DNA of 5,186 nt from an uncultured Collinsella sp. Lineage in GTDB: Bacteria > Actinomycetota > Coriobacteriia > Coriobacteriales > Coriobacteriaceae. The notes beneath the pieces were generated by a model. That model was not told the origin of the DNA and ran no database searches. It saw only the letters and a program-made list of their open reading frames with translations. This document shows positions 1-5,186 of this stretch, in pieces. Each line of letters opens with the position of its first letter. Position 1 is the first letter of the stretch. The DNA lies in contig USMH01000088.1 in NCBI GenBank assembly GCA_900555745.1, positions 1 through 5,186 of the forward strand. The letters run 5' to 3'. Made by a program: the position numbers and the translations under genes.

Positions 1-232
1 CCGGGCACGTCACGCATACGTCATAGGCGCCCTCGACCTGTTCGGTCCCATAGACAAACGACGCACCAGCAGCCTCGAGCGCACGCGTGGCGTCATTGGG
101 CTCAGAGGTGCCACCGCCATACACGGTAACGGCACTTACGCGCTCGGGATGTGCCAGCGCCCAGCGGGCGACATCAAGACCGGATTTGCCCTGACCCAAA
201 ACGAGCAGGCTAAAGACATCAGCAAGAGACAT
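1..232 (-). CDS. murD: MurD, UDP-N-acetylmuramoyl-L-alanine--D-glutamate ligase (N-terminal part only)
   Basis: Cytoplasmic ATP-dependent ligase that adds D-glutamate to UDP-MurNAc-L-Ala. Only the first 77 residues are present; the gene leaves the window at position 1. They form the start of the N-terminal Rossmann-like UDP-binding domain: a beta strand followed by the glycine turn LGQGKSG (residues 12-18), a helix, a second strand (about 33-38), and the segment YDVCVTCP (70-77), which corresponds to the family's D-x-V-V-x-S-P-G end of a strand. The ATG at 232 is the only reasonable start, because the frame is closed upstream by the mraY amber stop 12 bases away. No strong ribosome binding site is seen; a GGGA lies about 12 nt upstream, so translation is probably coupled to mraY (inference). 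The acidic residue expected after the second strand is replaced by YGGG (38-41). The position after mraY is the usual one for murD. The family call is firm in spite of the truncation. Confidence 0.9.
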   Translation of the reverse strand, partial: MSLADVFSLLVLGQGKSGLDVARWALAHPERVSAVTVYGGGTSEPNDATRALEAAGASFVYGTEQVEGAYDVCVTCP

Positions 233-241
233 GAAAGACCA

Positions 242-1261
242 CTATCCCAACTGGAAGAACAGGGCAAGGCCAACGGCACCAAAGGCCGCAGCGATAATCC
301 AAAAACGGATGACGACCTTGGTCTCGGCCCAGCCCTTCTTTTCGAAATGATGATGGATGGGCGCCATAAGGAAGACGCGCTTGTGCGTAAAGTGGAAGTA
401 GACAACCTGAATCATGACCGACAGGGTCTCAACGATAAACAGGCCGCCGATGATGAGGGAGACGACCTCGGTGTTGGTCATGATGGACGTGCAGGCAAAC
501 GCGGCGCCCAGGGCAAGCGAGCCGGTATCGCCCATAAAGATGCTCGCCGGATAGCAGTTGAACCACAGAAAGCCCAAGCAGGCACCGGCACACGCGGTGC
601 AGAAGATGGACAGGTTCACGTCTCCGTGCAAAAACGCCATGGCAGCCATGGCGAGCATGGCAATCATAGAGGTGCCGCCAGCAAGACCATCAAGGCCATC
701 GGTCAGGTTCACGGCATTAGAAAGACCGGCGATCATCAGCCAGCAAAAGACAATGTAGAGCCACGGGAACGAAAGGCCGCAGATGGTAGTCGAAAGAACA
801 CCGAGGTCAATCGTCAGGCCGCCGGGAAAACGAATCTCGGGGGCGACGCCGCACCAGTTGACGGCAAGTACCGTAAAGGTGACACAGATAATGGTTAGGC
901 CGATCATCTTGGCATGAGGCGTCAGACCGAGCGAGCGCCCATGCGTAACGGAGGTCAGGTCGTCGATCAGGCCCAGCACGCCGGTCGCCAGCGTGGCGAG
1001 CAGCACGAGCACGAGCTCGGTGGTGAGCTTGCCCATCAGCAGGCAGGTCAGCGAGATCGCGACGAGGATGACAACGCCACCCATGGTGGGCGTTCCCTGC
1101 TTAACCAAATGACGCTTGGGGCCGTCGGCTCGGACCTGCTGGCCGATACCCTCGACCTTGAGCAGCTTGATCCACCACGGCATGAGCAGCAGCGCAATGG
1201 CGGCAGCGATGCCAAGCCCCAAAAAAGCCTGATACGTTGGATACGAGGGATTGCCGAACAT
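242..1261 (-). CDS. mraY: MraY, phospho-N-acetylmuramoyl-pentapeptide-transferase
   Basis: Integral membrane enzyme that transfers phospho-MurNAc-pentapeptide from its UDP carrier to undecaprenyl phosphate, forming lipid I. The 339-residue length is slightly shorter than typical (about 320-360 in the family), and about ten hydrophobic segments are visible. Family motifs occur in order: KQGTPTMGG (54-62), the aspartate pair D100-D101, GLTPHAK (112-118), NAVNLTDGLDGLAGG (182-196, with N185, D188 and D191), FMGDTGSLALG (242-252, with the catalytic-site D245), and MAPIHHHFEKKGW (299-311, with H303-H305). These match the Mg-binding and nucleotide-binding residues known from MraY structures. One departure is that the lysine usually found three residues after the second Asp (DDxxK) is S104. 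The ATG start lies 3 nt after the murF stop; the ribosome binding site GGAAGGTG (1273-1280) sits inside the last murF codons with an 11-nt spacer. The gene ends in TAG and murD begins 9 nt later in the same frame. Confidence 0.98.
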   Translation of the reverse strand: MFGNPSYPTYQAFLGLGIAAAIALLLMPWWIKLLKVEGIGQQVRADGPKRHLVKQGTPTMGGVVILVAISLTCLLMGKLTTELVLVLLATLATGVLGLIDDLTSVTHGRSLGLTPHAKMIGLTIICVTFTVLAVNWCGVAPEIRFPGGLTIDLGVLSTTICGLSFPWLYIVFCWLMIAGLSNAVNLTDGLDGLAGGTSMIAMLAMAAMAFLHGDVNLSIFCTACAGACLGFLWFNCYPASIFMGDTGSLALGAAFACTSIMTNTEVVSLIIGGLFIVETLSVMIQVVYFHFTHKRVFLMAPIHHHFEKKGWAETKVVIRFWIIAAAFGAVGLALFFQLG

Positions 1262-1264
1262 GGG

Positions 1265-2689
1265 CTAGCACACACCTTCCACAAAGCGGTCGAGCTCAAC
1301 AAAGCGGGAACCCTTGACCAGTACAACATCATGTTTTTCAAGCGCGCCGCCCATGTGGTCGAGCACCTGCTGATAATCGGAGAACACCTGGATGCGGTCC
1401 TCGTCCATGCCCATCATGCGCGCGGCATCGGCCATAAGCTGGGCCAGCTCACCACCCACGCACGCCAGCATGTCGAGCTTCTTGGCGGCGGCATAGGCGC
1501 CCACGAGCTCATGCATGCGAGGAGCCTCATCGCCCATCTCGCCCATCTCGCCCAGGATCGCCATGCGAGACCCCGTGCACGAAAGCGAGCACAGTAAATC
1601 GAGACCAGCAGCCATGGATTCGGCGCTGGCGTTATAGGAATCGTCGATGACGCGGGCACCGCTCTTGGCGCGCTTGATCTCCTGGCGGTGACCGGTGATC
1701 GTGAGGCCCCTAAAGGCAGCATCGATCTGCTCGGGCGTCAGGCCCAGGCGATAGGCAACCGCGGCGGCCTTAACGGCATTTGGGACGGACTGCACGCCGG
1801 GGATGGCAAGCATGGTATCGATCGTCTCGCCCTGGCCAAAATCGAGCGTAAAGACCGGACGGCCCTCGTCATCAACACGAATGTCGCGGGCGCGGACCTC
1901 ATCATCGTCCGAGACGCCGGCCAGCATCACGTCGATACCAGCAGGCTGGGCGAACGTATCGCGAATGAACGGCGTAAAGTCGTCCTCGCCGCCCAAAACC
2001 AGCAGCGGCAAATAGTCGCCGGCGGCGCGCATACCCTGGACAATCTCGGCCTTAGCGCGGGCGATGTTCTCGCGGCTGCCCAAAATGCCGATGTGAGAGG
2101 TACCAATCTTGCTCACGATGGCAAGGTTGGGATTGGCGGACTTGGACAGGCGCTCAATCTCGTGGAAATGGTTCATGCCCATCTCGAGCACCAGGACCTC
2201 GGTATCGGCCGGAGCGGAAAGCACCGTGAGCGGCATGCCGATCAGGTTATTGAAATTGCCCTTGGTGGCCCAGACACGATAGCGCTTGGCGAGCACGGCG
2301 GCGAGCACGTCCTTGGTCGTCGTCTTGCCGATGGAACCGGTAATGCCAACGACCAGGCAGCCAAGCTCCAGGCGATACGTGTGCGCCAAACGCAGCAGAA
2401 ACTCCTCGGGATCATCGGTCAGCAGGATGGCGCACCCCTTGTCCTGCGCCAGCGAGACCAGCTCAGCCTCGGGCTCACGCGTCATCACGACGGCGCCGGC
2501 ACCCGACTGGACGGCACGGGAAGCAAAATCATTGCCGTCGACGTTTTCACCGGGAAAGGCGACGAAAATCGTCCCTTCCTCGACCTGGCGCGAGTCGATA
2601 ACGCACCCGCGGCATACCCGATCGGCTTCTCCCGTCACGGTTCGGGCCCCTGTTGCGGCCGCGAGGTTGTTGACGGCGATCTCTATCAT
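1265..2689 (-). CDS. murF: MurF, UDP-N-acetylmuramoyl-tripeptide--D-alanyl-D-alanine ligase
   Basis: Cytoplasmic ATP-dependent ligase that completes the UDP-MurNAc-pentapeptide by adding D-Ala-D-Ala. The 474-residue length is normal for the family. Visible parts: N-terminal substrate-binding domain (about 1-105) with the DSR motif (32-34) and VAFPGENVDGNDF (43-55); central ATPase domain with the P-loop GITGSIGKTTTKD (115-127), KGNFNNLIGMPL (143-154), the acidic metal-site segment LEMGMN (168-173), the histidine of GTSHIGILGSREN (196-208) and the AKAEI motif whose K213 should be the carbamylated lysine; C-terminal domain with DDSYNASAESM (349-359) and LGEMGEMG. The YNA-x-x-x-SM pattern and the NFNN loop point to MurF rather than MurE or MurC. 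The usual G-x-H-N-x-x-N-A motif reads GVQSVPNA (298-305). The start is fixed by a strong AGGGGAG site at 2695-2701 with a 5-nt spacer. It follows a 126-nt gap after ftsI, so it may have its own promoter (inference), and sits 3 nt before mraY. Confidence 0.97.
   Translation of the reverse strand: MIEIAVNNLAAATGARTVTGEADRVCRGCVIDSRQVEEGTIFVAFPGENVDGNDFASRAVQSGAGAVVMTREPEAELVSLAQDKGCAILLTDDPEEFLLRLAHTYRLELGCLVVGITGSIGKTTTKDVLAAVLAKRYRVWATKGNFNNLIGMPLTVLSAPADTEVLVLEMGMNHFHEIERLSKSANPNLAIVSKIGTSHIGILGSRENIARAKAEIVQGMRAAGDYLPLLVLGGEDDFTPFIRDTFAQPAGIDVMLAGVSDDDEVRARDIRVDDEGRPVFTLDFGQGETIDTMLAIPGVQSVPNAVKAAAVAYRLGLTPEQIDAAFRGLTITGHRQEIKRAKSGARVIDDSYNASAESMAAGLDLLCSLSCTGSRMAILGEMGEMGDEAPRMHELVGAYAAAKKLDMLACVGGELAQLMADAARMMGMDEDRIQVFSDYQQVLDHMGGALEKHDVVLVKGSRFVELDRFVEGVC
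1273..1280 (-). promoter_or_regulatory. Ribosome binding site of mraY, inside murF
   Basis: GGAAGGTG on the minus strand, 11 nt before the mraY ATG and within the last codons of murF. Ribosomes finishing murF would release next to it, which fits translational coupling of the two genes. Confidence 0.6.
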
Positions 2690-2694
2690 TGCAG

Positions 2695-2701
2695 CTCCCC
2701 T
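2695..2701 (-). promoter_or_regulatory. Ribosome binding site of murF
   Basis: AGGGGAG on the minus strand, 5 nt before the murF ATG. It is one of the two best Shine-Dalgarno matches in the window and fixes the start. A strong site here suits a gene that cannot rely on coupling to ftsI, whose stop is 126 nt away. Confidence 0.75.
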
Positions 2702-2726
2702 GTAAACCTAATAATGCTATCGGCGT

Positions 2727-2732
2727 ATTGTA
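2727..2732 (-). promoter_or_regulatory. Possible -10 element upstream of murF
   Basis: TACAAT on the minus strand matches the -10 consensus TATAAT at five of six positions. It would start a transcript near 2720 with a leader of about 30 nt before murF. No convincing -35 hexamer lies 16-18 bp upstream, and the extended -10 TGn is absent, so this is only a candidate. The surrounding bases are more A+T-rich than the genes on either side. Confidence 0.25.
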
Positions 2733-2743
2733 TCCCAGCGCCG

Positions 2744-2767
2744 CACATGCGTGGTGCAGGGCATGTG
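2744..2767. repeat. Perfect 7-bp inverted repeat in the ftsI-murF gap
   Basis: CACATGC at 2744-2750 and GCATGTG at 2761-2767 are exact inverted copies separated by 10 nt. The arms could pair as an RNA hairpin, or act as two half-sites with centres 17 bp apart, just upstream of the -10-like TACAAT. No T-run follows on the minus strand, so it does not look like an intrinsic terminator. A role as an operator or mRNA structure is only inferred. Confidence 0.5.
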
Positions 2768-2815
2768 AACACCCTCATATGGGACAACAAACAACGCCCC
2801 AAAGATTGTAACCCC

Positions 2816-4681
2816 CTACTTCGTGTGCGGGATACCCAGCACGTCGAGCGCGTTGGCCATAATGGACTGGAACGGCACCGCAGCGGCATCTGAGCCGCTC
2901 GGCGTTCCGTCGAGCGTGATATAGCACAGCACCTTGGGCGATTGTGCCGGTGCAAAGCCCATAAAGGACGACATGTAGTTCTCCTTGAGGTAGCCGCCGT
3001 TCTCGTCGGCACGTTCGGCCGTACCGGTCTTACCCGCCACGTCATAGCCGTCAACCGCGCCGCCAACGCCCGTTCCCTCGGACACGACCGTCTGCATGCA
3101 CGATGTCACCTGGGATGCGGCGTCCTCCGAAATCGCGCGCTCGCCTTCACCCCAGTCCTTCTCGTCGCCTTTGCTGGACTTATAGAAGTGCGGTGTCATC
3201 ATCACGCCGCCGTTGGCGATGCCGCCCACGGCACGTGCGATCTCAATCGGCGAGACGGACAGTGCCTGTCCAAAGCTCATCGAGCCCAGCGTGGCGCCGT
3301 CATACTGGTCACGCTCCTTGACGATACCCAGACTCTCTCCCGGAAAATCGACACCCGAGCTGTGACCGATGCCCCACTTGTCCACATAGGCGGCAAAGTC
3401 GTCGGCACCGATCTTGCGCCCCACCAGGACAAAGCCCACGTTGGACGAACGGCGCATCATCTCGCGCACATCCATGGTCATGGCATAGTCGCGCTTGTCG
3501 GCATCGGTGACGGTATCGTCGCCCACCTTGATGCTCGCCGGCACCTCAAACGACGTACTCGATCGCACGACGCCCAAGTCGAAGCCGGCGCCCGCCACGA
3601 GCGTCTTAAAGACCGAGCCGGGCTCGTAGGCGTCGGTGACCAGGCGCAGATTCATATCCTCGGTCTTGGCATTCTCCAGATCGGTCTGGTCGTAGGTCGG
3701 GTACGAGCAGGCTGCCAAAATCTCGCCTGTCGTAGGATCGGTGACCAGCGCCGAGCCGTTCTTGGCCTTAGTCTTCTCAACTGCCTCTGCCAGGGCATCC
3801 TCGGCCGCACGCTGGATATTGACGTCGAGCGTCGTCACGATATCAACGCCGTCGACCGCAGCCACCTTTTTATAGGCACCGCCCGCGATATAGCTGCCGT
3901 CCCTCGCGCGCTCGCGTACGAGAGAACCGTTCGTGCCGGTCAGAAGCTTGTTGTATTGCTTTTCGAGACCCGTCAAGCCGTCGTTGTCTACATTCACTAC
4001 ACCCAGCACCTGCGATGCCAGATTGCCGTATGGATATACGCGCTTCATGGCCTGCTCAAAAAGCACGCCGGGCAGGTTCTTCTTCTCCAGCGCCGCAACA
4101 TCGTCTTCGTCCACCTGGCGCTTGATATACACCCAGGTTCCATCGGACTCAACGAGCTTGCGGCAGGTCTTTTTATCGATTCCAGTTGCCTTGACCAGCG
4201 CCGACACCGTCTTGTCAACATCCTCGACAAGCTGCGGGTTCACGGCGATGTTGCGACATTCGACCGACGACGCCAACACGTTGCCGTTGCGGTCGTAGAT
4301 GGTGCCGCGTTTGGCATAGAGGGTCTGCGCAAGCAGGCGGCGCGCATCGGCACGCTCGCGCAGTTTATCGGCTTCGACAATTTGATAGTCGGCAAGGCGA
4401 AAGACGCCCAAGCCCAAGCCAAGCCCGATGAAGCCCATGACGGCTTTGCGGCGAGGCAGAGGTGCGCCTGTGAGCCATTCGGTCGACGAACTCTTGCGCG
4501 ACCTGGTGTTATGCACTTGAGGGCCGCCCGAGCCGCGAAGTCGCGACGCCGGGTCGTTGCCACGGGACTGCCCGACGTTGTAAGATTGCCGACCCGTTCC
4601 TTGATAACCAGAACGTCCCCGCGACGAGGGACGTCCAGAACCGCGGCCCCCATCGGAACCGCGGCGATAGTCATTTGTCAT
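2816..4681 (-). CDS. ftsI: FtsI / PBP3-type septal peptidoglycan transpeptidase (class B penicillin-binding protein)
   Basis: Membrane-anchored DD-transpeptidase that cross-links peptidoglycan during septum formation, acting with FtsW and the FtsQLB-type complex. It has 621 residues. Order: Arg/Gly/Ser-rich cytoplasmic tail (about 1-78), a short glycine-rich membrane segment (about 80-97), the PBP dimerisation region beginning AKRGTIYDRNGNVLA (123-137), and the transpeptidase domain (about 300-610). The three active-site motifs are intact: S356-V-F-K359 with the nucleophilic serine, S412-S-N414, and K551-T-G553. No PASTA repeats follow. FtsI is preferred over an elongation-type PBP2 because of its place between ftsL and murF. 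The ATG at 4681 is the only in-frame ATG before residue 82; its ribosome binding site is weak (GGTAG, partly within a hairpin with the ftsL stop), so the exact start is slightly less certain. A GTG at residue 56 is the main alternative. The stop is TAG. Confidence 0.95.
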   Translation of the reverse strand: MTNDYRRGSDGGRGSGRPSSRGRSGYQGTGRQSYNVGQSRGNDPASRLRGSGGPQVHNTRSRKSSSTEWLTGAPLPRRKAVMGFIGLGLGLGVFRLADYQIVEADKLRERADARRLLAQTLYAKRGTIYDRNGNVLASSVECRNIAVNPQLVEDVDKTVSALVKATGIDKKTCRKLVESDGTWVYIKRQVDEDDVAALEKKNLPGVLFEQAMKRVYPYGNLASQVLGVVNVDNDGLTGLEKQYNKLLTGTNGSLVRERARDGSYIAGGAYKKVAAVDGVDIVTTLDVNIQRAAEDALAEAVEKTKAKNGSALVTDPTTGEILAACSYPTYDQTDLENAKTEDMNLRLVTDAYEPGSVFKTLVAGAGFDLGVVRSSTSFEVPASIKVGDDTVTDADKRDYAMTMDVREMMRRSSNVGFVLVGRKIGADDFAAYVDKWGIGHSSGVDFPGESLGIVKERDQYDGATLGSMSFGQALSVSPIEIARAVGGIANGGVMMTPHFYKSSKGDEKDWGEGERAISEDAASQVTSCMQTVVSEGTGVGGAVDGYDVAGKTGTAERADENGGYLKENYMSSFMGFAPAQSPKVLCYITLDGTPSGSDAAAVPFQSIMANALDVLGIPHTK

Positions 4682-4682
4682 A

Positions 4683-4706
4683 CTCAGCTACCGTCTTGCT
4701 ACTGAG
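4683..4706 (-). other. Small hairpin spanning the ftsL stop and the ftsI ribosome binding region
   Basis: On the minus strand the arms CTCAGTA (4706-4700) and TAGCTGAG (4690-4683) can pair with a single bulged base and a 9-nt loop. The stem includes part of the ftsL amber stop and ends one base before the ftsI ATG, covering the only Shine-Dalgarno-like bases. It could limit ftsI initiation until ribosomes finish ftsL. Pairing is read by eye and its stability was not calculated. Confidence 0.35.
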
Positions 4707-5169
4707 CGGTCGCGGTCGCGTTGGCGCCCGCGGCTGCATCCTGCGAAAAGTCAAGTGTAACGCTCTCGCTGGGCTCCACCATGCCATAAGCGCCCGCAAG
4801 GTCGCGAATGCGCGTGTCGGCGCCATAGACCGAATGCATGACCTCCAGGTCGGAGCTCTCATCGGTCGCCTTTTCAAGCGTGCTGGTAAGCTCGGCGTTG
4901 CTGTTGAGCACCTGGGCCGTAACGCCGGCGAGCGCCACGCGGGCGACGCCGATCGTCATGAAGATAGCCGCAATGATGCAAAACGTTTTAAGAACGCTCA
5001 TGAAAACCGGGCTTACCGCCTGGTTTGCCTGACGGCCCGCGCCCGTGTAGACATCAAAGCGCGGCGCGCGCTGCTCACGGGGAGCAACGGGGGCCTGCGG
5101 CGCCTCACGATAGGCGGGCATGGCGTTCATATCATAGGCGAGTGCTGCGCTTGAAGTGTTGTAGCCCAT
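4699..5169 (-). CDS. ftsL: FtsL-like divisome membrane protein
   Basis: Small bitopic membrane protein of the divisome that, in the FtsL/DivIC family, forms a periplasmic coiled coil with a partner and helps recruit and activate FtsW-FtsI. The 156 residues show: a Pro/Ala-rich cytoplasmic tail (about 1-57), one membrane segment (about 59-83), a polar stretch with spaced hydrophobics (V87, L94, L98, A101, L108) consistent with a short coiled coil, and DTRIRDLAGAYGMVEP (118-133), which matches the family's typical R-I-x-x-x-A-x-x-x-G-M-x-x-P end. The last 15 residues are Ala/Thr-rich and probably disordered. The start is fixed by GGGAGG (5179-5184) with a 9-nt spacer. Sequence conservation in FtsL is low; the call rests on architecture, the GM-x-x-P motif and the position just before ftsI. 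The start lies 17 nt from the window edge, so the upstream gene (rsmH in most clusters) cannot be seen. Confidence 0.88.
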   Translation of the reverse strand: MGYNTSSAALAYDMNAMPAYREAPQAPVAPREQRAPRFDVYTGAGRQANQAVSPVFMSVLKTFCIIAAIFMTIGVARVALAGVTAQVLNSNAELTSTLEKATDESSDLEVMHSVYGADTRIRDLAGAYGMVEPSESVTLDFSQDAAAGANATATAQ

Positions 5170-5178
5170 GATATGCCG

Positions 5179-5184
5179 CCTCCC
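5179..5184 (-). promoter_or_regulatory. Ribosome binding site of ftsL
   Basis: GGGAGG on the minus strand, 9 nt before the ATG at 5169. It selects this start over the in-frame ATGs at residues 14 and 17, which have no comparable site. Confidence 0.75.
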
Positions 5185-5186
5185 AT

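Larger units (their letters stand above)
2690..2815. other. Non-coding gap between ftsI and murF, where murE usually lies
   Basis: This is the only intergenic stretch longer than 20 nt. It contains the inverted repeat (2744-2767), the -10-like hexamer (2727-2732) and the murF ribosome binding site (2695-2701). A 30-codon minus-strand reading frame (2778-2686) overlaps the murF start as ATGA but has no ribosome binding site and no recognisable product. In many bacteria the gene order is ftsI-murE-murF; nothing resembling MurE is present here. Confidence 0.7.

Noticed and set aside
149..1597. Two + strand frames (149-898 and 914-1597) opposite mraY and murF
   Set aside because: They are rich in Lys, Arg, Gln and His with no motif, the expected reverse of a hydrophobic membrane protein gene.
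2744..2767. Inverted repeat read as an intrinsic terminator after ftsI
   Set aside because: The stem has only 7 pairs, the loop is 10 nt, and no T-run follows on either side.
2686..2778. 30-codon minus-strand frame ending in an ATGA overlap with the murF start, a possible leader peptide
   Set aside because: There is no ribosome binding site before its ATG, the sequence matches nothing known, and the frame simply continues an open shadow frame of ftsI.
2805..2810. Second TACAAT hexamer right after the ftsI stop (minus strand)
   Set aside because: It has no -35 at the right distance and lies far from murF, with no feature to support it.
1688..2893. Long + strand frame opposite murF and across the ftsI-murF gap
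   Set aside because: Its composition is that of an antisense shadow, it has no domain, and it runs across two real genes.
2942..4705. Very long open frame on the + strand opposite ftsI
   Set aside because: It mirrors ftsI, whose three active-site motifs are intact. Its translation is His/Arg/Ala/Val-rich with no recognisable domain. Long antisense frames are expected when codon third positions are G+C-rich.

Overview
The window carries part of a division and cell wall (dcw) gene cluster, read entirely on the minus strand. In transcription order (right to left) it holds an FtsL-like divisome protein, the class B penicillin-binding protein FtsI, MurF, MraY, and the first 77 codons of MurD, which runs off the left edge. 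About 96% of the bases are coding. No RNA genes, insertion sequences, CRISPR arrays or phage genes are visible.

Organism: the base composition is high in G+C (roughly 60% by eye). FtsI has a long, basic, low-complexity cytoplasmic tail, as is common in Actinobacteria. Together with the gene order this suggests an actinobacterium, most likely Coriobacteriia and perhaps Collinsella-like. The genus is a guess from overall resemblance, not a demonstrated match.

Layout: ftsL (5169-4699) starts after a strong ribosome binding site at the very right edge. A 17-nt gap with a small hairpin leads into ftsI (4681-2816). A 126-nt non-coding gap (2690-2815), the only sizeable one, holds a perfect 7-bp inverted repeat and a -10-like hexamer just before murF. 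murF (2689-1265), mraY (1261-242) and murD (232 to beyond 1) are then packed with gaps of 3 and 9 nt. The usual murE is missing between ftsI and murF.

How the genes work together: MurD and MurF are cytoplasmic ligases that add D-Glu and D-Ala-D-Ala to the UDP-MurNAc peptide. MraY moves the finished phospho-MurNAc-pentapeptide onto undecaprenyl phosphate to make lipid I. FtsI cross-links the resulting peptidoglycan at the septum, in a complex that includes FtsL. The murE step must be encoded elsewhere.

Nothing here looks like a new system. The points worth a second look are the missing murE and the structured gap that replaces it, the run of amber (TAG) stops with in-frame downstream starts, some departures from family motifs (MraY, MurF, MurD), and the Arg/Gly-rich tail and glycine-rich membrane segment of FtsI.
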